Source: Cymodocea nodosa | Taxonomy: Eukaryota > Streptophyta > Magnoliopsida > Alismatales > Cymodoceaceae | Length of the DNA stretch: 64,000 nucleotides | Direction: 5' to 3' | NCBI GenBank assembly: GCA_036874045.1 | Contig: CM072336.1 | Span: 17,293,001-17,357,000 of the forward strand | In this document: positions 33,384 to 45,377 of the stretch, one piece after another | Layout: each line of letters starts with the position of its first letter | Numbering within the stretch: position 1 is the stretch's first letter | Position numbers and translations under genes: made by a program | The notes under the pieces: generated by a model | What the model was told of the DNA's origin: nothing | The model's database searches: none | The model's input: only the letters and a program-made list of their open reading frames with translations

Positions 33384-36300
33384 TCAACAACAGCAATAGA
33401 CGTTGAGCAAGTCCAAGTAATGCTTGAACTTGCTTTCAACAACGCCCTTTGTAAACATATCAGCTGGATTGTCCTTTGTGTTGACCTTCATAATCTTTAT
33501 CCTATCTTCATTCCTAAGGAAGTGATACTTAACATCAATATGTTTAGTTCTATCATGAAAGACATTATCTTTGGAGAGACAAATAGCGCTAAGACTATCA
33601 CAGAAGATATCAGCTTTATCAATGCGCCAACCAAAGTCTCCAAGTAAGCCTTTCAACCAAATCCCTTCCTTTGCAGCTTCTGTCATAACCACATATTCAG
33701 CCTCAGTTGTGGACAGAGATACTATAGGCTGAAGAGTTGATTTCCAACTCACAATAGAACCTGCAAATGTAAAGACATAACCAGATAATGATCTCCTTCT
33801 GTCAACATCACATGCATAGTCTGAGTCTGTATAACCAACCATAGTACAACCCTGATCTACTGCATACATCAAGCCAACACTTGGAGTTCCTTTCAAATAT
33901 CTGAATATCCTTTTAATTGCTTTCCAATGTTCCCTACCCAGATTGGACATGAACCTACTAACAACACTTAAAGGATATGCTAGATCAGGCCTAGTGCATA
34001 CCATAGCATACATAAGACTTCCAACTACCTGTGCATAAGGAACTCGCTGCATATCAAGCTTTTCAAAATCAGTTTGTGGACACATCGTAGATGACAATTT
34101 GACATTTCTGTCATAAGGCATGCTAATGGCTTTGCATGAAGCCATACCAAATCTTCTAATGATCTTCTCAATATACTTCTGTTGATTCAACAATAGCTTA
34201 TCAGAATTTCTTTCATGCCTAATCTCCATTCAAAGAATTCTACTAGCTGGACCAAGATCCTTCCTATCAAATTCTGATTTTAATGTGTCCTCCTATATCA
34301 CTTCGATATTCTTCGCAACTATAAGAATATCATCAACATACAATAACAAATAAACATGTGTACTCTTATCAAGAGTTTTAACATATACACATGAATCATA
34401 GTTGCTGCGTCTAAAACCAACTTTAACTATAAAGGCATCAAACCTTTTGTACCATTGGTATGGTGACTGTTTAAGTCCATACAATGACTTATTTAATTTG
34501 CACACCCAATCAGATTTACCTTTCACCACAAACCCTATTGGTTGTTCCATCCAAATATTTTCTTCCAACTCACCATGCAAGAAGGTCGTCTTTACATCTA
34601 GTTGTTCCAATTCTAAATTCTGTGCTGCAGCAATGGATAACAAAATTCTAATAGATGTATGACGTACAATAGGAGCAAATACCTCATTGAAGTCAACTCC
34701 TTCTCGTTGTGAATAACCTTTGGCGACTAATCTTGCCTTGTGCTACACACCTGCATTGCCTTGAGTCCCAATCTTCTTCTTATAGACCCATTTGCAACCA
34801 ACAATATTTGTGTTATTTGGACGTTTCACTAGTTCCCAAGTCTTGTTCTTATGGAGACATTGGAGTTCCTCCTCCATAGCAAACATCTAAAGATCAGCTT
34901 CTGAATCTTTCATTGCAGCTTCATATGTAGGTGGATCAACAGAATCCTCCACCTCAACTACTACTTGTAAGGCAAAAGCAACCAAATTGTCGTAGCCATA
35001 TCTAATCGGAGGTCTAACGTCTCTTCTAGGATGATCTTTGCCAATGATTCTTGGTGGTGGTTGCTCCACCTCTTCCTCCTCAACTTCATTTTCCTAAGTT
35101 TCAGATGAGATTTCTCTAATTTCAACTTGATCAGTGATAGGCGGCTGCTGTGTGTCATCTATCTCCATCTGTTCAGGAAGGGTGTGCTCAATTTCTGGTG
35201 TTTCACCTGCTAGTTTATCGGTTGACTGCAAAAGAGAATTCTCATCAAAAGTAACATCACGGCTATATATTACTTTGTGAGACTCAATATCATATATCAT
35301 GTATTCCTTTACACCAACACCATAGCCCACAAATATGCCTTTCTTGGCACGTGGTTCCAGCTTGCCATTGTTCACATGATAGTAAGCTAGACACTTGAAA
35401 ATTCTGAGCTTTGAATAACTAGCAGATCTTTTCAACCATACCTCAAGAGGTATCTTCCCATCTAAGGCACTAAAAGGGAACCTGTTCACTAGATAGGAAG
35501 CTGTGTTAACAGCCTTTGCCCAAAACTTCTTGCTTAAACCTACATGAGATAGCATACAACATGCCTTTTCTAAGAGTGTTTTGTTCAATCTTTCAGCCAC
35601 TCCATTTTGCTGAGGGGTATACCTCACAGTGTTATGCCATGTAATGCCTTCATCTTTACAAAAGTTATCAAATTCTTGAAAACAAAACTCAAGACCATTA
35701 TCAGTTCTAAGATATTTTACCTTTCTGTCTATTTGGTTTTCTACCTGCTTCTTCCAATGCGTGAAGCAAAAAAAAGCTTCACTTTTGTGTGTCAAAAAGA
35801 AAACCCAGTTCATCCTTAAATGACAGTCAACGATAGAAAGAAAATATCTGGAACCTGCAATAGAAGGCTGACGTGAAGGCCCCCAACAATCAGCACGAAT
35901 ATAATCAAGAACTCCCATGGAGCTATGCTGACTGCGTGCAAATGACACTCTTTTCTATTTGCCAAATACACAATGCTTGCACATGTCAATACAAGCAACC
36001 TTGTGCCCATCAAACTTGCCTAGACTACTCAGTTTCTGCATTCCTTTCTGCCCCAAATGACCCATCCTTGAGTGCCACATGATAGAAAAATCCTGCTGAC
36101 CAGATATAGCTGATGTAGCTACGCCAACAATTGGAGTGCCCTACAAAATGTATAAGGGACCAGATTTGGTTCCTTTCATAACTAATGAGCCTTTTAGTAT
36201 GTTAATCTTCCCCTCACCACCTGTATATCAATAACCCTTAGCATCAAGGGCCATCAGTGAGATCAGACTTTTTCCAAGCTTTGAGACATGCCAAACGTCC

Positions 36301-37306
36301 TCTAGAATTCTAATTGTGCCATCATGCGGTTAAATTTTATAATGTCCACACCAACTCTAGAACACACATCATCATTGGCCAAAGTCACTTGACCACCCTC
36401 CACCTGCTCGTAGGTGTCAAAATACTCCCTAGTAAGAGTCATATGATGTGAAGCTCTTGAGTCCATAATCCACTGATCATCAGAATAGGCACTGCAACAA
36501 ACTGTAAGAGAAAAATCATCACCTGACGTAGAACTGGTTTCTGCCATAGTAACCTTTCCTTTGTTCATATGCTTGGGACAATGTGATTTCCAGTGTTCTT
36601 TCTCCTTACAGTAATGACAAGTATCCCTAGAGTACTTGCCCTTCGACTTGCTTCTGCTTCTATTCTTCCCTCCACCTTGTCTCTAGCTTCTTCCCCTATT
36701 CTCTTGTTGTTGGGCTGAGAGGCCAACACCACTCACCTCGTTTCTACCATGCACCATGTGCCTAAGCTCCCTAGAATGAAGGCTGGACCTCACTTCTTTT
36801 AGTGTAAATGAATCTCTTCCAACTACACAAGACTGAACAAAGTTTTCATAACTCAATGGGAGTGAACAAAGCAAGATAAGAGCTGCATCTTCATCTTCTA
36901 TGATTACTCCAATATTCTTGAGTTCCATCAGAATAGCATTTAGCTAATCTAAATGCTGCTTAAGAGGTACACCTTCTATCATCTTTAAAGAGAACAGTCT
37001 CTGCTTTAACAACAATTTGTTTGTTAAAGATTTAGTCATATACATTGACTCAAGTTTCTCCCAACGACCTAACGAGGTAGATTCATCAGCAACTTTTATT
37101 ATAACTTCATTAGACAAACACAAGATGGTGGAGTGAGCTTTCTCCTCCTGCAATTCAAACTCTAGCGAATTTCTGTTCAAAGTAGTTTCCTTATTTAAAG
37201 AAACTCAAATACATTGTTGCTTTAGAAGTGCTTTCATCTTAATTTGCCATAAGCTGAAGCTATTCTTACCATCAAACTTTTCTATCTTCAACCCTGAAAT
37301 ATTCAT
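33384..37306 (-). pseudogene. gag-pol of the Tnt1-like element
   Basis: Minus-strand polyprotein, in order from 37306 downwards. Gag (UBN2 type) is followed by a CCHC knuckle CHYCKEKEHWKSHC near 36600 and a protease region with WIMDS.ASHHM near 36460. The integrase zinc module is near 36000-36080. The integrase core has an ADCWGP block (first Asp), RTDNGLEF (second Asp) and GVAERLN (Glu), about 35550-35900. RT shows LDVKTTFLHGEL, KSLYGLKQSP and YVDDILIVAKN at 34290-34880, and RNase H shows GYTDSDYA, SLSTTEAEY and HIDVKYHFLR at 33384-33850. Domain order PR-INT-RT-RH is diagnostic for Ty1/copia. Broken, with several breaks. Confidence 0.9.
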
Positions 37307-37864
37307 GTTTTCAAAACAACCAGCAATACACACGAGATACAATGTGATTTCAACAAACACAATTCTACGGCAAGATACACAATAGCAAGAAATATCTCAA
37401 CAACAATATGCTACTTAAACTACTGATTTCAACAAAATGCAATCAGCCACAAGCTAAGCACACTACTTAGCATAAAACAGTAGCAAATACTCGCACAAAC
37501 CAAGCACAAAACCACAATCACAAAATGCCCAAAATCCGACAATCAAAGAGTCACTCGTCCAGAAAACTACTATGCCCTAGCCAGACGCCTCCTGCTGTAA
37601 CTCTCTGAATACGTAACTTCTAACCACGAAATTTTAAAGGAAGGAAGTTCAGGAAGCTTACTACACGTCCTCAAAATTTGAGACGCAACGGAGCACGAAC
37701 GAGGAAGGCACATGACTTGGCGTCGAAGTGTGCAGACTGGCACTAGCGACGACGGCAGTTGCTGCAATGGGGGATATCCTTACGGAAATGGCTTGAACCT
37801 TGATCAATCTCTTCGAAACTTCAGATGCAAACCCGGAGATGTCCAACCTAGCTCTAATACCAGT
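37307..37864 (-). promoter_or_regulatory. Leader and primer-binding site of the Tnt1-like element
   Basis: Untranslated leader between the right LTR and gag. Read on the minus strand, 37862-37851 is TGGTATTAGAGC, complementary to the initiator tRNA-Met 3' end and two bases from the LTR. The rest shows no feature I recognise. Confidence 0.8.
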
Positions 37865-38237
37865 TGTTGTGCGGAAAGATCAAACAAACGTGGAGCATCT
37901 AGGGGTGGCATAGAAAAGAGATCTACGTGGAAGAGAGGATTGCGAGTGGAGAATTCGAAGAATAAGAAATTTACGTGGTTCCCCAACACGGGTACGTCCA
38001 CGGGTGATCAATCTATCGTGATTCATTGCTTTATGGTTGCTGGTACAAAGAAATGGGACAACGAAATCAATGGATGGTTTAGCATGACATCCCTTGGACA
38101 TGGATGACCCCTTACATATATAGGGGCAACGGTTGGTGAAACCCAAAAGACAAGTTTGCCCCTATACAAATTATCAAAGAAATACAACCATATACAAAGA
38201 CACATACATATATTTGATGGAAGACACACGCATCACA
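37865..38237 (-). repeat. 5' LTR of the Tnt1-like element (373 bp)
   Basis: Plus-strand reading TGTTGTGCGG...GCATCACA. The opposing strand of its body carries a TATA-like TATATATG context (about 38112-38120). It pairs with 32938-33315. Confidence 0.9.
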
Positions 38238-38906
38238 TTATATTATTGGAGACTAACTAGAAATTGGGATAAAGATTTATGCTTAAGTGTGTATAATTTT
38301 CTGAATAGATCTTGGACTGAAAATACTATGATATATCTAGGACAGAAAGCATTAATTAACAACATGCATGTCATACTTGATGGATATATATATCTAGTCA
38401 CAGATATATCAGTTGCATTTAGATCTGATTTATACGTAGTAAGCATAGATAGCTATGATGATTTTATAGAAATATTACCTATACTTAGTGATGTAGCTAA
38501 ATCACCATCTTCAGAATATGATCAAATTCAATTGGGAATGTGGTATAATGAATATGGTGATCCTACTTTATGTTTGATAAGATGGTGGGATGAATTGAAG
38601 AAATTTCAAATATGGATTATGAAAGACCTAAATGAATGGAAGTGGGAAGAAGAATATATTTAAATAGATGTAGAAATAGAAATAGCTACATTATCTTGGA
38701 ATAGAAGAGGATCCCTTTCTACATTTCATTTCATTAATGGTAATACACTTATATTTAGTATTGATAACATACTACAAGTTTACAAGCTAAAAAGTAAAGC
38801 AAATTGCATTAAAACAAAATTAATACCAAGAAGAATTATGCCTAAAAAATTTGCATGGACTAACACATTTATTCCATTTGTTACTACTTTTCAATCATGT
38901 TTTTAA

Positions 38907-40684
38907 ACTATGATTCTGTGCTTTTAATGTTGTGTGTATTCTGCATTTTTTTTAGAAAAAGAAAAGAAAATTTTTAGTTTTATTTTATTCTATAAAAAAA
39001 AGAAAAACAAAATATCATTCTAGTTTGTTGGTATCTATTCTGGGAAACCAACTAACTTGCTTGTGAGCCACCAAAGGTATAAGAGCATGGGTTCCACACA
39101 AGACATTAATTTAACAATTTAAGTTATATATTTTACTTTTATTCGTGAATGAAAAATTTTTTCAAAATCAAAAATCAGAAGATATCGAAGGAGATACAAA
39201 AAGACAATGTATGTAATTGATTACTTATCTTGAATTTACATTTCAATTAAGTTCGTTGAGTTAGATGCTAAGTTAACGAAACAATATTCATATCTGCTAC
39301 AATTACTGTATTTATTGTAAAATCTTTTACATTGAGGACAATGCAAAATGTAGGTATAAAGGGGGAGGTAATTAAAGTAATAGCCATGTAATTTTGTTAA
39401 TTAGAGAAATTAGAATGGTACTGCAAAAGTTTTGTTTGTGGAAATTGAAAATTTTTTGAACAAGAATTTGCTGTAACTATCTGATAATTGAAACTGTAAA
39501 ATTTTTAAGAACTGTAACTGCTTGAATATTATATTTATAATCTTATATAAGATACTACAAATTTTATTATTCATACAAATCTAGATATAGTATCTTATGT
39601 TTTTGCTAAATTTTATGAGTTTAACAGTTTCTTGATTTTTTTTTTAAAAAATGCTTAACTGAAACTCAGTAAATTATTTGAAATCCTAGAAGAGCTGAAA
39701 TGTTGATTTTTGGATTAAATGAAATACATATGATCAAGGATACATTTAATTTGATTGATTAAACTTGTAGAATGATTTAGGTGTAGAGCTTATTAAACTA
39801 CAGAAAAAGTATGAGCTTATTGATATGGATTCATATTTTCAGTAAATAATAGAAGTAGGACTATATGAGATTTGTGTTTTATTGCATCTATATTAATGAA
39901 ATACGTATATATACTGTGAGTATTGTTATGTTAAAAAAAAAAAAAACTTTGAGAGTTTATTGACTTATTTGATCATAAGCCTTTTGTACTTGAGCAGATA
40001 GGTATGTAAGGATTGTTTACTTGAAAAATGACTCTTTAAATCTGACAACCTAAGATCCTAATCAGATCTGGGATTGTTGATTGAAAACTCGATACATGGG
40101 TATACTAAAAAGCTATTGTATGATTCAAGTTTGTCAAATTAACTTTTAAAGTACAAATATATATATACTATTCTGAAAAGATACAAGTGTTTTGTGAAAT
40201 ACAGATATCTTTTGAATCGAGTATATTTTCTATTATCTAAAATTGCTGAAGTATAAATCTAAAATAGACTTTTGAAGTTGTTTATTTGAAATACAATTCT
40301 TTATTCTACTTGTCTTAATCATATTGAATTAGATTGTGTTTTGATTCGTATGTAGTTGAAATTTATTCTAGAAATCATATGGGAAAATTCAAGATGACCA
40401 ATGCTGAAAAGAAAGAAAGAAAAAGAAATGATAATATAATTAACCCTATGTGATGCTAATGTATTTTGTTTGTAATTTACATATATTCTAAATATATTTG
40501 CAAGTTGAAGAGGAGAAAGCAAAGTTAAAACAGATTACTGAAAAATACAAAATATCTATATAGTAATCTAAATTATGTATTCTGAAGAAAAGCTAAGTAA
40601 AGAATTAATTCTAGCACTTTAGAAAGACCAACTAGTTAGATCTTTGTTTGCTAAGGGACTAGAAAAATTTAAGTACGGGGGAAG
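38907..40684 (+). other. 3' untranslated region of Athila copy B
   Basis: Aligns with 22691-24436: the GTGAGCCACCAAAGG block near 39063, a hairpin arm pair near 39245-39285, the CATTGAGGACAATGCAAAA/GGGGGAGG tract (39330-39370), an A-tract near 39931-39945, and the final PPT AAGTACGGGGGAAG ending at 40684. No gene seen. Confidence 0.75.
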
Positions 40685-42777
40685 TGTTTAGAATGAAAAA
40701 GTACATAATATTAACAGTTAAATGATGGTTAATTGCATAATATTTAGCTTATCATATGAGAATTAAATCATTATGTTATAATTACACTATTATATGCTTT
40801 AATGAAAGAATCTACATAATTTTAAGGAATTAATGTTAATTTAGTACATTTCTGAACTATCGTTAAATTGCAGGCTATGAAATTCTTGAGTATCTAAATT
40901 TTCTGTTATTTCAGAAAGTTATGTTTAATGTACTGGACAGTTATGTTTTAAAGAATATTTTATTATTTCCTAAAGTACACGTGTTGAAATCATAATGCAT
41001 GACTTAAGTGGATTTTCGGTAAGTTATCTGCTAACTATCCAAAATGCATCTAGACGTCAGATAGTTAGGTTCGTAAGTATCCGAAATATTTGAACTTGTT
41101 AAATTAGAATTATGCACATGTTGAATTTAAATGCTTTAGTATATCATGTGAGATGCACATGTTTAACTCATTAAGTTAGCATAATTGTACACGTTGAGTT
41201 ACATGAATACACACTAAAGTAGCGCGTTATGTTAGTAGCTTATTTCTTTATTGCATGTGTTTTATAGTTAAATCAACGAAGTAAGTCCGTTGAGTTATCT
41301 GTAACTCCATGAACCATTTATTTTCTAATATGCCACTATAGCAGTTACAAAAACAGGACATTCGACGGAAAACCACGATTGCACGTATCACGTAGAAATT
41401 CACTCATGGAATGGAGAAGAAATCACCATCGTTGATCTGAATGAAGGAAATACAACCGATCATCTAGAGCAGAAGCAATTACTATTGAAGAAATATAAAA
41501 GAATATGAGAAAAAATGAAGAAAGTGTGGTTGGCAATGTGTGGTAGTGTGTGTAAAGGTGGAGAACCGCGTTAACTGTAGGCAGCATCGGAAGTTCACTA
41601 AAGCATCCACACCATCACCAACAATTCACTAACATCACCAACATTACCATAATCACCAACCATCGAACGTCTGTGAGGATACTTTCCTGATGTCGGGTCG
41701 ATTTTGAGCCAAACACGGTGCCTGACAACCACTGTGAGGAGTGATCGTGTCGCGGGAAGGAAAGCCATTTTCACTAAGCACCGACTCATATCTTAAGAGA
41801 TTGTAAAGCTTCTAGCCTTGGTTTCAGGTTGATGCCAATATGCTAAAGAGGAGATCATCTTGCAATTCTAGACTTGCGATTCTATAGGGAGAAGAGGCAG
41901 GATTGTAAGTGATTAAGTTTTCAGTGGTGTAATCACGTCACATGTAGTGACAGAAGTATTTACTATCAATAGAGAATTTTTACATTTCACCTTTCGCCCA
42001 TTTTCATAAACATCTCAAAACAAAAATACCAAAAACAACAACTTATCTATGTTTATATTTATTATTTAAGTGTTGTATTGTTTGTTTTGTATCGTGATTA
42101 AAGTTATCATTGTCGGTATTATGAATGTTTTATGTTTGTTTGATTCAGAAAATAGAAAATAGTTTTACAGTTTATTAAAATTGATTTGTTCTAGATACTT
42201 AAAGATTTTAATGGTTACTATTTGAAATATTTGAATGTTAGTATTGCTTAATGATAAATCTAATATTAACTAGCATTAAAGAGCTTAATTGATGTTATTT
42301 ACAATCTGTGGAACCACCCAATGGTTGGCCGAATTCCTTTGTAAATAGCAGTATTAAATTGGAAAGATAGGCTCGTGGAGTTAACTTAAGTCTATGATAT
42401 TAGTCCATTGAGTTAGCCATAACTCAACGAACTTAGTCTTTTCTGTTAACTATAACTCAACGGAGTGATTACTGAACACATTAAGTCTAATATAAAAAAT
42501 GGAACAGTACACAATTCTTACTCAATTCTCTATGGGATTGACCTGTACTTGCACACAAATACAATATACACTATGCACTTGCAGTTAAAATACAAATTGG
42601 AATTAATATCACTTGTGTGAAAGGTTGTTTATTTACTTCTAAAAGAAATTATTGATATAAGCATAAAGACAAATTAAACAAGTTAAAAATAGAAGTTAAC
42701 AAATACCCAAACAAGTTTTCTAACGTCGTTGCCGGGGAACTAAACAAGTTCTCTAGTGTCACCTAAAAACCCAAACA
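40685..42777 (+). repeat. 3' LTR of Athila copy B (2093 bp)
   Basis: Starts TGTTTAGAATG after the PPT. U3 has a TTCGGTAAGTTA/TAACTATCC pair (about 41012-41040) and a CCGTTGAGTTATCTGTAACTCC hairpin region (about 41287-41310, listed by its arms). The TATA box is at 41493-41501. The last 65 bases contain a tRNA-Asp PBS-like GTCGTTGCCGGGGAAC (42725-42740), and the LTR appears to continue to ACCCAAACA at 42777. The outer end is supported by the homologous solo LTR at 43152-45202, which is bounded beyond the same motif by target-site duplications. Confidence 0.7.
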
Positions 42778-43151
42778 ATTAAATATGAAGGATATGCATG
42801 AAATGAAGATACAGTATAAAAGGCATAGAATTCTCGTTAATCAATTATCCCTACACACCAAACGAAAAATATTTTCAAGGATCAAAACACCTTTCTAAGG
42901 AAAAGCTCTCAAATAGAAGAAAATTCAGTGAAGAAGAGAGAGTATGATACATGTCACTGAAGATTTGAAGAATCAAAAGAAAGCAAATTCGGTGAAGTAG
43001 AGAAAGTTAGATATTTGTCACTAAAGAATTGCAAAAGAAGAAAAAGAAAAATCTCAAACAGGGAGAAATGTTTTAAATTCCGCAAATTAGTTTTCTCTAT
43101 TTGTAGTTTTGAAATTGATTCGATGAAACATGGTATTGTTATATAATTGCA
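42778..43151 (+). repeat. SIRE-like LTR remnant, left piece
   Basis: AT- and purine-rich sequence in the style of the R/U5 part of the SIRE-like LTR at 3480-3860. It continues after the inverted solo LTR at 45208. It was apparently the landing site of both copy B and the inverted solo LTR. Weak similarity, so the family call is tentative. Confidence 0.4.
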
Positions 43152-45202
43152 TGTTCAGGTTGCTTAGGTGGTACCAGAGAACTTGTATTGGTTCCCAGGC
43201 AACAACACTAAATAACTTGTATTTGTTAACTTCTGTTTTTAACTTAGTTAATTTGTTTTTGTGCTTATCAGTAATTTCTTTTTAGAAGTAAACAAACAAC
43301 CTTTCACACAAATTAGATATTAATTCCAATTTGTATTTTAACTACAAGTGCACAGTGTAAATTGTATTTGTGTGTAAGTATAGGTCAATCCCACAGAGAA
43401 ATTGAGTAAGAATTGTGCACTGTTTTATTTTTTTATAATATACTTAATGTGTTTAGTAATCCCTCCATTGAGTTACAGTTAACACCATGGACTAATCTCG
43501 TAGACTTAAGTTAACTCCATGAGTCTATCTTTTAGTTTAATACTACTATTTACAAAGGAATTCGGCCAACCATTGGGCAGTTCCACAGATTGTAAATAAC
43601 ATCAATTGAGTTCTTTAATGCTAGTGAATATTAGATTTATCATTAAGCAACACTAACATTCAAATATTTCAAATAGTAACCATTGAAATCTTTAAGTATC
43701 TAGAACAATCGACTTTAGTAAACTGTGATACTATTTTCTATTTTCTGAATCAAACAAACACAAAACATTCCCAATACTAACAATAACTTTAATCACAATA
43801 CAAAACAAACAATACAACACTTGAATCTAAATATAAACTTAGATAAGTTGTTATTTTTGGTATTTTGTTTTGAGATATTCATGAAAATGGGCGACATGTG
43901 AAATGTAAAAATCTCTATCAAAAGTAAATACTTCCATCACTACATGCTACGTGATTGCACCACTGAAAACTTAGTCACTTACAATTCTGCCTCCTCTCCC
44001 TATAGAATCGCGAGTCCAGAATTGCAAGATGATCTCCTCTTCAGCATACTGGCATCAACCTGAAACCAAAGCTAGAAGCTTTACGATCTCTTGAGATATG
44101 AGTCAGTGCTTGGTGAAAATGGTTTCCCTTCCCGCGACACGATCACTCCTCACAATGGTTGTCAGACACTATATTTGACTCGAAATCAACCCGACATCAG
44201 GAAAGTATCCTCACAGACCTCTGATGATTGGTGATTATGGTAATGTTGGTGATGTTGGTGAATTGTTGGTGGTGGTGTGGATGATTTAGTGAACTTCCGA
44301 CACTGCCTGCAGTTAACGCAGTCCTCCACCTTTACACACACTACCACACACCTCCAACGACACCTTCTTTGTTTTTTCTTCTCTTCTTTTATATTTCTTT
44401 AGTAGTAACTGCTTCTGCTTTAAATGATCAGTTGGATTTCCTTCATTCAAATCAACGATGGTGATTTCTTCTCCCTTCCACGAGTGAATTCCTATGTGAT
44501 ACGTGCAATCGTGGCCTTCCTTCAAATGTCCTATTTTTGTAACCACTACAGTGGCATATTAGAAAATAAATGGTTCATGGAGTTACACATAACTCAACAG
44601 ACTTACTTCGTTGATTTAACTATAAAACACGTGCAATAAAGAAATAAGCTGCTAACATAATGTGTTACCTTAGTGTGTATTCATGTAACTCAACGCGTAC
44701 AGTTATGCTAACTTAACGAGTTAAACATGTGCATCTCATGTGATATACTAAAACATTTAAATTCAACACATGCATAATTCTAACTTAACAAGTTCAAATA
44801 TTTCAAACACTTACAAACCTAATTATCTAATGCCCAAATGCATTTCGGATAGTTAACAGATAACTTACCGAAAATCCACTTAAGTCATGCATTATGGTTT
44901 CAACACGTGTACTTCAAGAAATAATAAAATATTCTTTAAAACATAACTGTCTGGTACATTAAACATAACTCTCCGAAATAACAAAAAATTCGGATACTTA
45001 AGAATTTCAAAGCCTACAATTTACCGATAGTCCAGAAATGTACTAAATTAACATTAATTTCCTGAAATTATGTAGATTCTTTCATTAAAGCATATAACAG
45101 TGCAATTATAACATAATAGCTTAATTCTCATATGATAAGCTAAATATTATGCAATTAACTATCATTTAACCATTAATATTATGCACTTTTTCGTTCTAAA
45201 CA
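43152..45202 (-). repeat. Inverted solo LTR of the Athila family (2051 bp), TSD TTGCA
   Basis: Reverse-complement copy of the LTR at 40685-42777. Read on the minus strand it starts TGTTTAGAACG (45202) and ends CCTGAACA (43152). A perfect 5-bp duplication TTGCA flanks it (43147-43151 and 45203-45207). No internal region is present. The PBS-like GTTGTTGCCTGGGAAC (near 43186-43201) lies inside these borders. Confidence 0.85.
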
Positions 45203-45207
45203 TTGCA

Positions 45208-45377
45208 TCTACAATTTCTAAGGATAATTGAATTATATATTGTAATTGAAACCTTGAATAAAATGATTTAATTAAAATAATGTCTCGACTTGTTTTTAAT
45301 TTTGAAGTTTCAATTATATTTAAATACGTTGAAAAACACAATTCACCCTCCTCTTGTGTAGCCATTCGATCCTATAG
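45208..45377 (+). repeat. SIRE-like LTR remnant, right piece
   Basis: Ends with CAATTCACCCTCCTCTTG and CGATCCTATA, the typical SIRE-like LTR tail (compare 3826-3860 and 10432-10467). It joins the piece at 42778-43151 once the solo LTR between them is set aside. Confidence 0.55.

Larger units (their letters stand above)
32938..38237 (-). mobile_element. Tnt1/Tork-like Ty1/copia element, 5300 bp, TSD TTATA
   Basis: Structurally complete: short LTRs (32938-33315 and 37865-38237), initiator-Met PBS next to the right LTR, gag-pol read on the minus strand, PPT next to the left LTR, and perfect TSDs TTATA (32933-32937 and 38238-38242). The LTRs differ at roughly 23 of ~370 sites by eye (about 6%), suggesting an insertion about 2 My old under common plant rates. 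The gag (FDGKNSFSLWQIKMK, MTKSLTNKLLLKQ) is closest to the Tnt1/Tork branch I know. Broken, with several breaks. Confidence 0.9.
32464..38906 (+). pseudogene. Captured F-box/FBA gene (copy B), split by a copia element
   Basis: Two parts of one F-box ORF: 32464-32937 (F-box LPLDALKEVLS..AKDLCRLCCVSKEIK, then D.GLIIY and IRNPITIEEWNI blocks) and 38243-38906 (VYNFLNRSWTEN, LDGYIYLV, DLYVVSIDSYD, KFQIWIMKDLNEWKWEEEYI, ending near VPFVTTFQSC). The Tnt1-like element lies between them with a TTATA duplication, so the capture is older than that insertion. Blocks correspond one to one with copies A and C. Broken, with a few breaks besides the insertion. Confidence 0.78.
26324..42777 (+). mobile_element. 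Athila-like element, copy B (internal part from integrase to 3' LTR)
   Basis: Parts present: the end of integrase, the long 3' ORF, the capsid ORF, the F-box ORF (split by a Tnt1-like copia element at 32938-38237), the 3' untranslated region, the PPT and the 3' LTR. Order and spacers are as in copy A. No 5' LTR, PBS, protease or RT is present. It directly abuts the LTR of copy A. Broken, with tens of breaks. Confidence 0.85.

Noticed and set aside
33420-33647. Plus-strand open frames opposite the copia gag-pol (33420-33647, 34402-34662, 35607-35819, 35873-36082, 37712-38107)
   Set aside because: They are antisense to well-supported minus-strand RNase H, RT, integrase, leader and LTR sequence and show no domain of their own.
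42721-42740. PBS-like motif after the copy B LTR read as the start of another tandem element (LTR-internal-LTR sharing)
   Set aside because: The homologous inverted LTR carries the same motif inside borders defined by a perfect TTGCA duplication, and what follows 42777 looks like a SIRE-like LTR remnant, not Athila leader.
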